Shown: piece by piece, positions 21,113 through 30,710 of the stretch
How the letters are laid out: every line of letters starts with the position of its first letter
Numbering within the stretch: the stretch's first letter is position 1
The notes under the pieces: generated by a model
Told to the model about the DNA's origin: nothing
Database searches by the model: none
The model's input: the letters and a program-made list of their open reading frames with translations, nothing else
Program-made: the position numbers and the translations under genes
Assembly: GCA_013306675.1 (NCBI GenBank)
Contig: JABLUY010000136.1
Span: 36,298 to 100,297, forward strand
Source of the DNA: Thraustochytrium sp. TN22
Taxonomy: Eukaryota > Sar > Bigyra > Thraustochytrida > Thraustochytriidae
Direction: 5' to 3'
DNA: 64,000 nucleotides

Positions 21113-21744
21113 ACGACGCGCTCCAACTTCATCTGCAGGGAGACCTCGGAGGAGAGCATGAAGCCGTCCGTGGCGTCCGTGAGCTCCGACAGGCATCTCT
21201 TGGGTCGAGCCTGCTGCATCCTCATCACCCTCCTGCGCTTGACGCTCCTGGCCTCGGGGGCGCGCCCCTGGCTGCTCTTGCTGCTGCTCTTGCTGCTGCT
21301 GCCGCTGCTGCTGCCGCTGCTACTCCTGCTCCTGCCGAGGCTCGTGCCGCCGCCTCTCTCGTCCTCGCTCGGCGGCGAGGACGGGTGCGTGTCGGGCGAG
21401 CCCAGCGGGTAGCAGTCGGACCGCGCCGCCACGGGCAGCGCGTGCGGCCCGCCCGTGTAGAAGGCTAGCTTGTCGGTGCAGAGCACCATGGGCTCCACCT
21501 TGGTGCTCAAGTCCGGCCAAAAGGGGATGTCCCTCACGATCGCGTCCTCCTCCAGGACGTCCAGGTCGGGCGGCGTAAAGTCCCACTCATCGAACAAGAG
21601 CTGGCCGGTCGTCGCCTCCAGGCCGTCGTGCGACGGCGCGAGGACGGCCTCGCTCGTCAGCAGCGAGACGGTCTTGTCCCAGTCATCCTGCGTGATGAAG
21701 CTGATCGGCTCGGGCAAGTCCTCGATCTGCGCCGTGGCGTCCAT
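19156..21744 (-). CDS. Putative transcription regulator, unrecognised Cys/His family, member 2
   Basis: 862 residues, ATG at 21744. The N-terminal 300 residues are disordered: acidic patches (FDEWDFTPPDLDVLEED), STKVEP, Ser-rich and (AP)n runs, and two basic nuclear-type clusters (KRRRV, KKPRKARKARRK). The core at 329-564 matches the neighbouring paralogue: ERDWEQARRELE, NLLHERRRRKQLEFW, VLDWPEGPRKA, LSTCDCSDCH (477-485), WHWTR, DEDINVLL, and CEAC (561-564). Unlike member 1 it continues with extra Cys pairs (CKAC, CKSC) and a 240-residue extension rich in Asp/Glu/Tyr/Ser (EYESLYDSDHETF, DDDYETSDDSDSDSS). Probably nuclear. A gene duplication on one strand explains the pair. Function not known. 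Confidence 0.85.
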
Positions 21745-23724
21745 GTGCCGCCACCCCTCGTGCCGCTGGCCCCCTGTCCTCCGCCTCCTCCGCGCGGCCT
21801 CGCGCGCGGCCTCGCGCGCAGCTGCTCCTGCGCTCGGGCTCGCTCAAGGCGCGCGGCGTCGTTCTCCCGTCCTGACTTGGGGTTTGCTGCCCCGCGCGTG
21901 CAGGGCAGCCGGGGTACCCGTCAGACGCGGCGCGCCAGCTGAGCCACTGCGCAGGTTCCTCCACCAGCGCGGGGAGCCCGGCCCACTGGCAAGGCAAGCG
22001 GCGGGGCGGCCGCGGCGGCGGCGGTCGCGGCGCGCGGCTTGGAGAACGGTCTTGCGGCGGCTCGAATCCTTGAACGAATCGCGGCTGGCTCAGCTCCTGG
22101 CTGCAATGCTGCGGCCGCGGCGCGCCCGCGGCGAACGCGGGCGCATACGCTGGCGCCGCCAGAGCATGTAGCGGCCGTTCTCCCGGCCCACCAGGCTGGA
22201 GCAGGCGGCGGCCAAGCCTCCAAAAGCCCGGACCCTTGGAATCAGAAAGGTGCGAGCGCGCGGCTCGGAGCAGGCTCGGGGCCGCGTCGGAGTCGCCCTT
22301 GTCAGTGTCTGTCTCCGTAGATCGATCGAGCCACCGCCGGAGTCGAGCCGGAGCTGGATTAGCTTACTGTCAAGCTCTGCCTCCGCTGTGGAAACGTCGC
22401 ACGTGCAGGCACGGTGCAGCGCAGCGGCGTGTGCAGAGTCTGCAGACAGATCCCGGCGACGAACTGGCACACTGCCAGGATAGAGGGGCCGCGGGAGACG
22501 AGCGTAATCGGGAAGCGAAAGGCGTGCCAGGTGGGCCCGGCCACGTCTCGCGCCCTTTCCAGGAGCAGCTTCTGGGCGCGGCCGCTCGGGCAGGACGTGC
22601 AGGGACTCACTCCCCGGGGTGACAGCTCAGCTGAGACGAAAGAGGGCAGCGGAGGATGTAGAGGGAGAGCCATGGATAAGAGAAGGCGGCCGGGCAGGAG
22701 CCGCCACCGAGCCAGAACGAGATGACAAGAGCGCACCGGCCGCGCGCCGCGCGGCGCACGCAAAGCCTGGTCGCACTGCAGTGGTGCGAACAATGCGAAG
22801 CGCCCAGCCCTGCCGCCGGCCCTGACTCCAGGCCTGCGGGTAGTAGCGAGCGGCCGCCTCTGTGCGCTTTAGGCTGTCCGCAACAGGCGTGGTTACCGTG
22901 GTAGGTGCGACGAGCGTAGACTCGCTACGACTGTCACTAGGACGCTCAGCGTGGGTGGCATCAGGTGTTGCCTGCCAGTGGGCGCCGACGAGAACACCTT
23001 GGGAAGGAGCTGGGCTGCCGCACGGGCCCGCACGGCAAGCGCATGGTGTTCCCCCCGGGGCCTCCAGGCTCCAGCAGCACCGCATTCCGCCAGCCCAGGG
23101 GTGGCATGGCCTGGGTTGATCACGCTACACCGGTCGCGGCTACTGACGCAAACAAGCTGGATCTGCAGGCTGCACCGCACTGTGCACTGCAAACGCGCAA
23201 AGATCTCAAGCGCAACGGGCCAGTAGCTGAGAGAGTAGCAGACACACCACCTGGCGTAGGCGTGGCATGCTGGGGCCAGGCGAAGGCTGACTCCGACTCC
23301 GGCGGGCAGTCTGGGGAACCACTTGAGCCGATGGCGACTCGGACTCGGAGAGCTGGCTGCACTGCTGCAGGCAGTGGCGGCCGCAACTGACGTAGGACCT
23401 GGTACCCTTGCAGATACATACACCTGGCTCCCTCTGGCAGGATCCTCCAACGAGTCCAAGCGGAGGTAGGGCAGGGGGGCACCGTTTCTTCACACCGTGG
23501 AACGGGCCAAGCGGGCTGGACACGCCCGGCCGCTGGGGTAGGCGACACCCGGCGGCACCCGCGGTCGGGAACCTGCTGGTAGCCACTCTCATGACTGCAC
23601 GAGGTACAAGCTGCCACCGACGGACAACTTGAAATCACACTGCAGTGACTACGTCCGCTGACCACAGTGAGTCAATGTCTAGATAAGGTCACTCGCTTTT
23701 CGTCTTTAGAAGTATTCAGAAAAC
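21745..23724. other. 2-kb intergenic region
   Basis: It lies between two minus-strand genes and should include the promoter of the Cys/His member 2 gene. ORFs on both strands are short, compositionally Arg/Ala/Pro/Ser-biased and overlap each other without motifs. GC content falls in 23100-23720 compared with 21750-22250. No gene supported. Confidence 0.45.
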
Positions 23725-24669
23725 TCAGGCGATGAAGTTGCGTGGGCCAACAAATTTAGCCTTGTCCTCAGAGCGAGAGCAAAAGAGCGTGTCGATGTAA
23801 GGCCCAGCGGCCGTGACGCAGCCGGCGGCCGCCGCCTCGCGCTCGCGGCGCGCCACCGCGGCCTTGTGGTCGGTGACGATGAAAGCTTTGCCGATCCAGC
23901 GCCGCCGCGCGGCGTTCTCGTCCTGACGCGCCTTCTCCCAGGGCGTCAAATACGGGTCAGGCGGCCGCTCGCTAGGCGGCAGCGACGCGAACTTGCTGTA
24001 GCAGCTGTACGGCTTGGGCCTCCGCGGCTTCACGCGCACGATCTTGTCCGCCGTGCGGTGGTGGATCACGGAGCTCACGCTCCGCGCGGTCTGCAGTCGC
24101 GCTGAGGTGATCTCGGATGCGTTCTGATATGCCCACGACTCCCCGGCGCCGGCCCGCGATCGGAGCGATGCGGCATGCCGCGCGCCGGCCCGCACGCCTG
24201 CTCCTGCTCCTGCTCCTGCTCCTGATTCTGCGCCGCGTGTCTCCCACGCCCGCTCGTCTTGTGCACGCTGCGCGTGCCGCGCGTGCTGTGCGTGCTGCTG
24301 TGCTGGCGCGTCAGACGACCGCCACGCCTTCAGGTTGCCGTCCGGGCGCGAGCCGTGGTGCAGGTCAGCCTGGTCGAGCTCCCGCTGGCCCGCCGCCGCG
24401 ACCCGCAGGCCGCCGACGGACAGGCTGCGCTTGCTGCCGCCTCGCCGCAACCCTGCGGCGGGCGAGCGCCCCGTCGTCGACTCGGAGGTCGTCAACCTCG
24501 TCGTCGTCGTCGTCGTTGCTCTTGGCGCCCCCGCGCCGCGCTCCGACTGCACCAACTGCACCGAAGCCCGCGCCGGCACGTCCTGCGCCAGGGGCCGCGA
24601 TGTCGCGCCGCGGCCCGCCATGACGCTTGCCGCCAGCGCTGCCTCGAGCCGCAGCGCGGGCACCGCCAT
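23725..24669 (-). CDS. Uncharacterised protein with conserved-looking C-terminal region
   Basis: 314 residues if started at the ATG at 24669; a second ATG lies at 24618. The first 170 residues are low complexity (poly-Thr, Gln/His, (GA)n). The last 130 are of normal composition: KPYSCYSKFASLPPSERP, a PDPYLTPWEKARQ stretch, RRRWIGKAFIVTDHKAAV, and the closing GPYIDTLFCS...KFVGPRNFIA. That pattern of short Pro/Tyr/Gly motifs resembles microtubule-associated proteins of cilia. I cannot match it to a named family, and the ciliary idea rests only on style and on CFAP57 being nearby. Single exon. Confidence 0.65.
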   Translation of the reverse strand: MAVPALRLEAALAASVMAGRGATSRPLAQDVPARASVQLVQSERGAGAPRATTTTTTRLTTSESTTGRSPAAGLRRGGSKRSLSVGGLRVAAAGQRELDQADLHHGSRPDGNLKAWRSSDAPAQQHAQHARHAQRAQDERAWETRGAESGAGAGAGAGVRAGARHAASLRSRAGAGESWAYQNASEITSARLQTARSVSSVIHHRTADKIVRVKPRRPKPYSCYSKFASLPPSERPPDPYLTPWEKARQDENAARRRWIGKAFIVTDHKAAVARREREAAAAGCVTAAGPYIDTLFCSRSEDKAKFVGPRNFIA

Positions 24670-25230
24670 GCAGTGCAGCGGCGCTCGCGGCGCGGCTGCC
24701 CAGCACGGCCAGGGAGGCCGCTACTACTACTGGCGGGCGCGCAGGCCGCCCTGACCGTGACCGCGAGGCGAGTCCGCGCCGCCGCACATGTGCGCACGTG
24801 CCGCGGTCCAGGCCTAGCCGGCGCGGCGCGAACCTAGCCGGTTGGAACCTCTGGAACCTTTTCCTTTCCGGAGTCCTCTCAGGCTGGCTGGCACCTGGGC
24901 CTGGCAAACATTGCCGCTTGTTGATGATGAGGACGCTTCGAGGACGCTTGAGGCGGCAAAGGGTCTTGTAAAAAGCGAGGAAGAAGCGAGCGCGCGAGAG
25001 AGAGCTCGGCTTGCCAGCGGCGATCGGGAGAAAAGACAACGAACGACGCAAATCAGACTCGGAGCGAGACTGGAATGAGAATCAGAGGTGCGCCCAGGAA
25101 GAAGCGGGCCAGGCGCAGCGTCTTGGGGCTGCTGAAGCATCCTCTGGTTGTCTGCGCACGCACAAGCTAAACATCACTGACAGCTCAGTGTGTGAAGCGA
25201 ACTTGCCAGCATCTCCTCATCAGCGCAAAG

Positions 25231-25310
25231 GCGCGCATGGACGCGCATAGGCGCGCATGGGCGCGCATAGGCGCGCATGGGCGCGCATAAGCGCGCATAG
25301 GCGCGCATAG
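25231..25310. repeat. Decamer minisatellite, unit GCGCGCATRG x8
   Basis: Eight exact 10-bp units from 25231 to 25310, in which gcgcgcatgg and gcgcgcatag roughly alternate. One unit begins with A and one ends in AA, and a decayed ninth unit (gcgtgc) follows. There are no unique spacers, so this is not a CRISPR array. Alternating purine-pyrimidine CGCGCAT could favour Z-DNA. Confidence 0.95.
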
Positions 25311-25528
25311 GCGTGCTGCCCGCTGTTCCGTGTCGTCTTGTTATGTCTTGATGGAGTCGTGCAGCGTCCGGCACGGCGGTGGTGGTTGGGTTGCGCTGAG
25401 GCTGCGCTGCGCTAGCAAGCCAGCCGCCGCGGTGCAACCAATTCAAAATTCAAACCTCGAACATTCGCAGTCGCCGTCGGCGCCGACACCGTGACGTCCG
25501 CGCTGCGCGCCGCCACCTCTGTCGCTGC

Positions 25529-25568
25529 CTCGCTCGCTCGCTCGCTCGCTCGCTCGCTCGCTCGCTCA
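25529..25568 (+). repeat. (CTCG)10 tetranucleotide repeat in a 5' leader
   Basis: About ten perfect CTCG units end roughly 50 bp before the ATG at 25620, in sense orientation relative to that gene. Similar tracts precede several other genes in the window. Confidence 0.95.
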
Positions 25569-25619
25569 CCGGCTGGGCAACTCTCGCCGCTGATTACCTC
25601 GATCGCCCTCGATCGCAGC

Positions 25620-26474
25620 ATGCCGCGGATCCTCACGGACTCCGCCTCGGAGCCCAGCGAGGGCGGGAGCCCTGTAACGCGGCGGCGCGCGACACAGCAG
25701 CGCAGAGCGCGCGCGTCGCCGCAGACGCCGCAACGACGACGGCTGCCGCGGCGTCACGCGCGGCCGCTTTGCCTGCGGGACGACCACGATGAGGACGACC
25801 ATGACCACGAGCTGGAGCGCTGTCACGATGGCGGCGCTGCGCAACCCCGGCTGACGCCCCGCGTGGCACGGCGGCGGCGGCCGACGCGGCGCGTGTCCGC
25901 GCGGGCGGCGGAGGCGGGCTCGGACGCGGCCTCGGAGCTGCTGCAGGCGCTGGCCGAGGCCGCCGAGACCGAGGCAGAGGCGCTTGGGCTGGCGTTGAAC
26001 TCCTGTGGCAAGGAAAACGCGGCCGCGCAAGGCGCCACGAGCACGGCGCAGAGCGACACCAAGGCGGTGGGCCGCGCGCTGCGCTTCGCGGAGGCCGGCC
26101 CGCCGTCGCCACCTTCGCTGCCGCCGTCGCCGTCGCCCCCCGCCTCGCCGGCGGCGGCACCTGCGCTCGTTGTTGTCAAGAAGCGCAAGGCGCCGCTTCG
26201 GTTCCGCGACGAAGAGAGCGAAAAGTCCTCTTCCTCCTCCGCCTCCTCCCCGCGCCGCCGTCAGCACTGCCAGCTCTCGCGGCCGCGGTCGCCGGAGACG
26301 CTGAGCGAGCTGCAGGCGCGGATGGAGACGCAGCTGGCGCGCGCAGCGCCGAGCGCGCGGCCCAAGCGGCGACGGCTGCGCGCGGCGGGGGAGCTCTCCT
26401 TCGTGTGGCGGCGCCAGCGTCGTCACGATGCTGTCCCGGCGGTGACTCCGGGGATGTGGCCGATGATGTGGTGA
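25620..26474 (+). CDS. Uncharacterised basic/Ser-Pro-rich protein with a KEN box
   Basis: 284 residues from the ATG at 25620 (MPRILTDSASEPSEGG). Composition is Arg/Ala/Ser/Pro-rich and mostly disordered. Recognisable elements are an acidic HDEDDHDHELE patch, a helical segment ASELLQALAEAAETEAEAL, a KEN box (CGKENAAAQ) with RALRF soon after, nuclear-type KKRKAPLRF and RPKRRR clusters, and phospho-type SPRRR/SPET sites. KEN plus basic Ser/Pro sequence is typical of cell-cycle proteins degraded by APC/C. Beyond that no family is recognised. It ends only 66 bp before the CFAP57 ATG on the same strand, so CFAP57 transcription probably starts inside or just after it. A chance GC-rich ORF is possible. 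Confidence 0.5.
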   Translation: MPRILTDSASEPSEGGSPVTRRRATQQRRARASPQTPQRRRLPRRHARPLCLRDDHDEDDHDHELERCHDGGAAQPRLTPRVARRRRPTRRVSARAAEAGSDAASELLQALAEAAETEAEALGLALNSCGKENAAAQGATSTAQSDTKAVGRALRFAEAGPPSPPSLPPSPSPPASPAAAPALVVVKKRKAPLRFRDEESEKSSSSSASSPRRRQHCQLSRPRSPETLSELQARMETQLARAAPSARPKRRRLRAAGELSFVWRRQRRHDAVPAVTPGMWPMMW

Positions 26475-26540
26475 CCAAGTGGGCGGAGCGAGTGGGCAGG
26501 AGGTATCCGTTTGGCACTGCACGCGCGATTCGATTCGACG

Positions 26541-29500
26541 ATGCAACAGGAGGAGGAGGAGCAGGAGCAGGAGCAGGAGCAGGGGCCGGGGCAGGCGCAG
26601 CAGCGGCAGTGCAGCAGCGGCAGCGGCAGCATGAGCGAGGAGGGCGACGGCGCGGTGGCCGCGGCCGCGAGCAGCGGCGGCGGCGCAGCGGCGGCGGCCG
26701 CGGCCGCAGCGGCCGGCACCGCCGCGGGCGGCGAGGCGGCGCTGGGCGGCGGCGCCAGCGGGTCCGGGAGCGCGGCGCTGGTACCGCGGCACATCTTCGG
26801 ACTCAAGGCAGACGTGCAGAGCGCCGTGTGGTATCTGGAGGAGAATGTGGTGCTCTACCCCGCCGGCAACAACGTCGTGGTGTACCACACGGACACGCGC
26901 ACGCAAAAGTTCATCCAGGGCACCGAAGGCGCTCTGGGCGTGACGGCGCTTGGCGTGTGCCCAAGTCGCAAGTTCGTGGCGATTGCGGAGCGCGGGCAGC
27001 GCGCCTGCGTGAGCATCTACGACCTGGGCACGCTCAAGAAGCGCAAGCTCCTCAGCACGACCGAGTGCGGGTCGGGCGAGTACGTCAGCGTTTGCTTCTC
27101 GAGCAACAAGCAGTTGCTCACGCTGGGCGGCGGTCCGGACTGGACGCTGGTGCTCTGGCAGTGGGAGAAGGCGCGCGCGCTCTCGTCCGTCAAGGTGTCC
27201 AACGGCGTGGGCAGCCCGCTCACGCAGTGCAGCTTCAACCCGGTGGACCCGTCGGTGGCCTGCGTCACGGGCGACGGCATCTTCAAGGCCTTTCGTGTCG
27301 TCGAGGGTCTCTTCAAGCCGATGCCGAACCTGCTGGGCCAGATGGAGCCCAAGCGCTTCACCGCGCACCTGTGGCTCAACGACGACCGCGTACTTCTCGG
27401 CACCGACGACGGCGAGCTGGTCCTTTTTGAGGCCGGCGAGTACCTGGCGACGCTCGAGTGCGCTCCGCGCAATGGCAAGGCCATCGGCTGCATGGCCAGC
27501 CTGTCGGACGGCTTCATCGCGGGGTGCGCTGGCGGCGACGTGCGCGTGTACACCGCCGTGGACGACGCGGCGGGTTACTACCGCGAGACCAAGATGCTCA
27601 ACGTCGGCGACGCCGGCAGCCAGAGCGCAGGGGGGCAGTTCGTGGCGACGCCAGGCTCGCTCAAGGCAGCACCCTCGACCATGACGGTGGCCACGGTGGC
27701 GACCGCGGCTGGAGCCGGCGCCGGCATGCGCCGCGGCATGACGGCGGCCACCGGCCTCCATTCGCAAAACACTCAGCTCTACCAGCTGCAGCAGGCGCAG
27801 CAGGCGAATGACGAGAGCTTCGAGGAGTCCGTGACGGCCATCACGGTGAGCCCGTCCGAGGAGTACGCCGTGGTGGCGCTCAACACGAACCAGCTGGCGC
27901 GGGTGCGGCTCACCAGCAGCGACCTCCTCAAGCAGGACGAGATGACCTCGCACGTCTTGGTGGACGCCTTCCACCGACAGGGCCTGGGCAACACGGCGCG
28001 CATCACGGGCCTCGACGTCTGCGTGCGCAAGCCGCTGGTGGCCTCCTGCGGGCTGGACCGCTCGGTGCGCGTGTGGGACTACCTGGACAACCGGTGCGAG
28101 CTGACCAAGTTCTTCAACGAGGAGGCGCACTCGGTGAGCATCCACCCTTCCGGCCTGCACCTGCTCGTGGGCTTCTCGGACAAGCTGCGTCTGATGAACC
28201 TGCTCATGGACGATCTGCGCACGGCCAAGGAGCTGCCCATCAAGGCTTGTCGCGAGTGCCAGTTCGCCAACGGCGGCCACCTCTTCGCCGCCGTCAACGG
28301 CAACACCGTGCAGGTCTTCAACACGTACACGTGCGAGTGCATCCGCACGCTGCGGGGCCACAACGGCAAGGTGCGCTCGCTGTTTTGGTCCCACAACGAC
28401 GCGCAGATTGTCTCTGCAGGCATGGACGGCGCCGTCTACCAGTGGGACCTCAAGGAGAACAAACGTGACGGCGAGTACGTCAAGAAGGGCTGCAACTACA
28501 CGTCGGCCATCAGCAACAAGGCCGGCGATGTGGTCTTCGCCGTCGGCAACGACGCCATGCTGCGCGAGGTGGAGTTCCCGGTCTCGGTCGTGACCAAGGA
28601 GATCGAGTCGCGCAGCACGCTGAGCCAGCTGGCCATGAGCACCTCGCAGCGCATGCTCTTTGGCGCCACGGCGGACGGCGGACGGCCCGGCGCCGTGCGC
28701 TCCTTCAAGTTCCCGCTCACCGGCGACTTTGCCGAGTACCCGAGTCTGGCGGCGCCCGTGACGCGCATGCGCCTCTCCTGGGAGGACCAGTTCCTCTTCG
28801 TGGCGGGCGAGGACGGCACGCTGCAAATCTTCGAGGTTCGCGAAAAGGACGGGCGCACGGGCGGCACCGTGGGCGCGGGAGGCGCCGGTGGCGCCGCCTT
28901 CGACTCGGTCATGGCGCAGTCCCTGCAGTACGCCGAGGAGATCCTCGTGACCAAGTCGGACCTCGAGGAGAAGAACGCGCTCATGGTGGAGCTCAAGAGC
29001 AAGGTGGACGAGCTGACGCTGCACAACGAGTACCAGCTGCGGCTCAAGGACATGAACTACAACGAGAAGATCAAGGAGGTCACGGAGAAGTTCACGCAGG
29101 AGCTGGAGCAGGACAAGAACCGGTACGAACTTCTCCGCGAGGAAAAGAACGACCTCGAGATGGAGTATGCCGACAAGATTAAGCAGGTCGAGGACCACCA
29201 CCAGCAACGCCTGCAGGAGCTCGAGTCGACCTACCAGACCAAGATCATGGCCGAAGTGGAGCGCTACCAGGGGCTCTGCCGCGAGCGCGACCAGCAAAAG
29301 GCACAGTGGGACAAGCAGCAGCAGATGCTCGTGGAGAGCCACGAGCGCTACATCGGCGAGATCACGCTCGACTACGACCAGCAGCTGCACGAGGACCAGG
29401 ACCTCAAGCTGCAGGCCGTGGCCGAGGTCGAGGAGCTCAAGCGCGAGTTCGACGAGACCATGCGCCAGCTCGAGGGCGACATTGACAAGGAGATCGAGCT

Positions 29501-30710
29501 CCTCAAGTCCAAGTACGAGAGCAAGCTCAGCGCGGAGCGGGAAGCCACGCTGCGCTTCAAGGGCGAGAACGGCATCATGAAGAAGAAGTTCTCCGCGCTC
29601 GGCAAGGACATCGAGTTCCAAAAGGAAGACATCAAGTCCATCCTCACCAAGGAGGAGGACCTGCTCGCGCAGATCCGCGTCCTGGAGAAGGACATCCAGA
29701 GCCTGCGAGCCGAGATCCGCGACCGCGACGAGACCATCGGCGACAAGGAGAAGAAGATCTACGACCTCAAGAAGAAGAACCAGGAGCTCGAGAAGTTCAA
29801 GTTCGTCCTCGACTACAAGATCAAGGAGCTCAAGCGCCAGATCGAGCCGCGCGAGAACGAGATCGCTGACATGAAGGATCAGATCAAGGAGATGGATCAC
29901 GAGCTCGAGCAGTACCACAAGCGCAACGCCGAGCTCGACGCCATGATCGGCGACCTGCGTTCCAAGCTCGACGCCATGCAGCGCACCATCATGGCCAACC
30001 GCCAGCGCCTCGGCGACCAACGTACGCGCATGACGCGCTTCAAGGGCGCTCTGCACGAATGCGCGCAGCACGCCCAGCACCCGGACCGCCTGCGCGACTG
30101 TGTCGAGGCCATGTTCCAGGCCAGCATGAACGACGAGGTCAAGGCCGAGACCGTCGACGTCGACATCAAGCGCGAGTACCTTCGCCAGAAGAATTTCCTC
30201 GAGAAGAGCGCCGACCTCCTCAAGCGCCGTCTCAACACTGACGTGCACAAGCGCAAGGAGGAGAACATGGACATCATGGAGCGCAACATGAACCTCATCA
30301 AGGAGATTGGCGACCTGCGCGAGCAGATCCGCCTCACGCGCATGCAGAGCGCCGCCGAGGCTCCCGACATGCACGCCAGCATCACCTCCTCCCTATCGGG
30401 CGTCGGTCCTACTGCTCCGCCGGGCCCTCACGCCGGTGCTGCGACCGCCGCCGCCTCGGCTGGAGGCGCCGGCGGCGGCCGCAAGCGCCCCGCTCCGGCG
30501 CGTCCTGGCCGACACGTCCCCGACGCTGACCTCGCCAGCCCGACGCTGGCGAGCCCGGACGCCGTGCAGGCGTCCATGACGCCCGAGGAGGCGCAGCTCC
30601 TCGAGGAGCAGCGTGGCGAGATTGGTCGCCTCAAGGCCTATCTGCATCAGCTCAAGGAGCAGATGCAGACGCATCGGCCCACCTCTTCAGGTCGTTTGGA
30701 GCCCCTCTGA
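26541..30710 (+). CDS. CFAP57: CFAP57 (WDR65): axonemal WD40 / coiled-coil protein
   Basis: 1389 residues. After a Gln/Glu, Gly and Ala-rich N-terminal extension of about 85 residues, the protein follows CFAP57 closely: HIFGLKADV, VVLYPAGNNVVVYH, QKFIQGTEGALGVTAL, WTLVLWQWEKA, VACVTGDGIFKAFRV, then two WD40 propellers to about residue 790. A long coiled coil follows (about 800-1260: EKNALMVELKSKVDELT, YQLRLKDMNYNEKIKEV) and a disordered Ala/Gly/Pro tail. In other organisms CFAP57 is part of the ciliary inner dynein arm/regulatory region and is needed for motility. The ATG at 26541 is the first in frame; the frame upstream begins with TTG. Single exon. Its last 12 codons and stop lie in the duplicated segment described at 30671-31143. 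Confidence 0.94.
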   Translation: MQQEEEEQEQEQEQGPGQAQQRQCSSGSGSMSEEGDGAVAAAASSGGGAAAAAAAAAAGTAAGGEAALGGGASGSGSAALVPRHIFGLKADVQSAVWYLEENVVLYPAGNNVVVYHTDTRTQKFIQGTEGALGVTALGVCPSRKFVAIAERGQRACVSIYDLGTLKKRKLLSTTECGSGEYVSVCFSSNKQLLTLGGGPDWTLVLWQWEKARALSSVKVSNGVGSPLTQCSFNPVDPSVACVTGDGIFKAFRVVEGLFKPMPNLLGQMEPKRFTAHLWLNDDRVLLGTDDGELVLFEAGEYLATLECAPRNGKAIGCMASLSDGFIAGCAGGDVRVYTAVDDAAGYYRETKMLNVGDAGSQSAGGQFVATPGSLKAAPSTMTVATVATAAGAGAGMRRGMTAATGLHSQNTQLYQLQQAQQANDESFEESVTAITVSPSEEYAVVALNTNQLARVRLTSSDLLKQDEMTSHVLVDAFHRQGLGNTARITGLDVCVRKPLVASCGLDRSVRVWDYLDNRCELTKFFNEEAHSVSIHPSGLHLLVGFSDKLRLMNLLMDDLRTAKELPIKACRECQFANGGHLFAAVNGNTVQVFNTYTCECIRTLRGHNGKVRSLFWSHNDAQIVSAGMDGAVYQWDLKENKRDGEYVKKGCNYTSAISNKAGDVVFAVGNDAMLREVEFPVSVVTKEIESRSTLSQLAMSTSQRMLFGATADGGRPGAVRSFKFPLTGDFAEYPSLAAPVTRMRLSWEDQFLFVAGEDGTLQIFEVREKDGRTGGTVGAGGAGGAAFDSVMAQSLQYAEEILVTKSDLEEKNALMVELKSKVDELTLHNEYQLRLKDMNYNEKIKEVTEKFTQELEQDKNRYELLREEKNDLEMEYADKIKQVEDHHQQRLQELESTYQTKIMAEVERYQGLCRERDQQKAQWDKQQQMLVESHERYIGEITLDYDQQLHEDQDLKLQAVAEVEELKREFDETMRQLEGDIDKEIELLKSKYESKLSAEREATLRFKGENGIMKKKFSALGKDIEFQKEDIKSILTKEEDLLAQIRVLEKDIQSLRAEIRDRDETIGDKEKKIYDLKKKNQELEKFKFVLDYKIKELKRQIEPRENEIADMKDQIKEMDHELEQYHKRNAELDAMIGDLRSKLDAMQRTIMANRQRLGDQRTRMTRFKGALHECAQHAQHPDRLRDCVEAMFQASMNDEVKAETVDVDIKREYLRQKNFLEKSADLLKRRLNTDVHKRKEENMDIMERNMNLIKEIGDLREQIRLTRMQSAAEAPDMHASITSSLSGVGPTAPPGPHAGAATAAASAGGAGGGRKRPAPARPGRHVPDADLASPTLASPDAVQASMTPEEAQLLEEQRGEIGRLKAYLHQLKEQMQTHRPTSSGRLEPL

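Larger units (their letters stand above)
24670..25619. promoter_or_regulatory. Divergent intergenic region with minisatellite
   Basis: Between the minus-strand gene ending its leader near 24670 and the plus-strand gene at 25620. It contains an 8-unit decamer minisatellite (25231-25310) and a (CTCG)10 repeat (25529-25568). No gene supported. Confidence 0.5.

Noticed and set aside
25231-25310. CRISPR-like array
   Set aside because: Contiguous 10-bp units without unique spacers, in eukaryotic DNA; a minisatellite.
25566-30374. 1602-codon open frame on the minus strand across CFAP57
   Set aside because: Leu/Val/Arg/Ala-rich antisense frame of a GC-biased gene. The plus-strand frame encodes a clear CFAP57 with WD40 and coiled-coil motifs.
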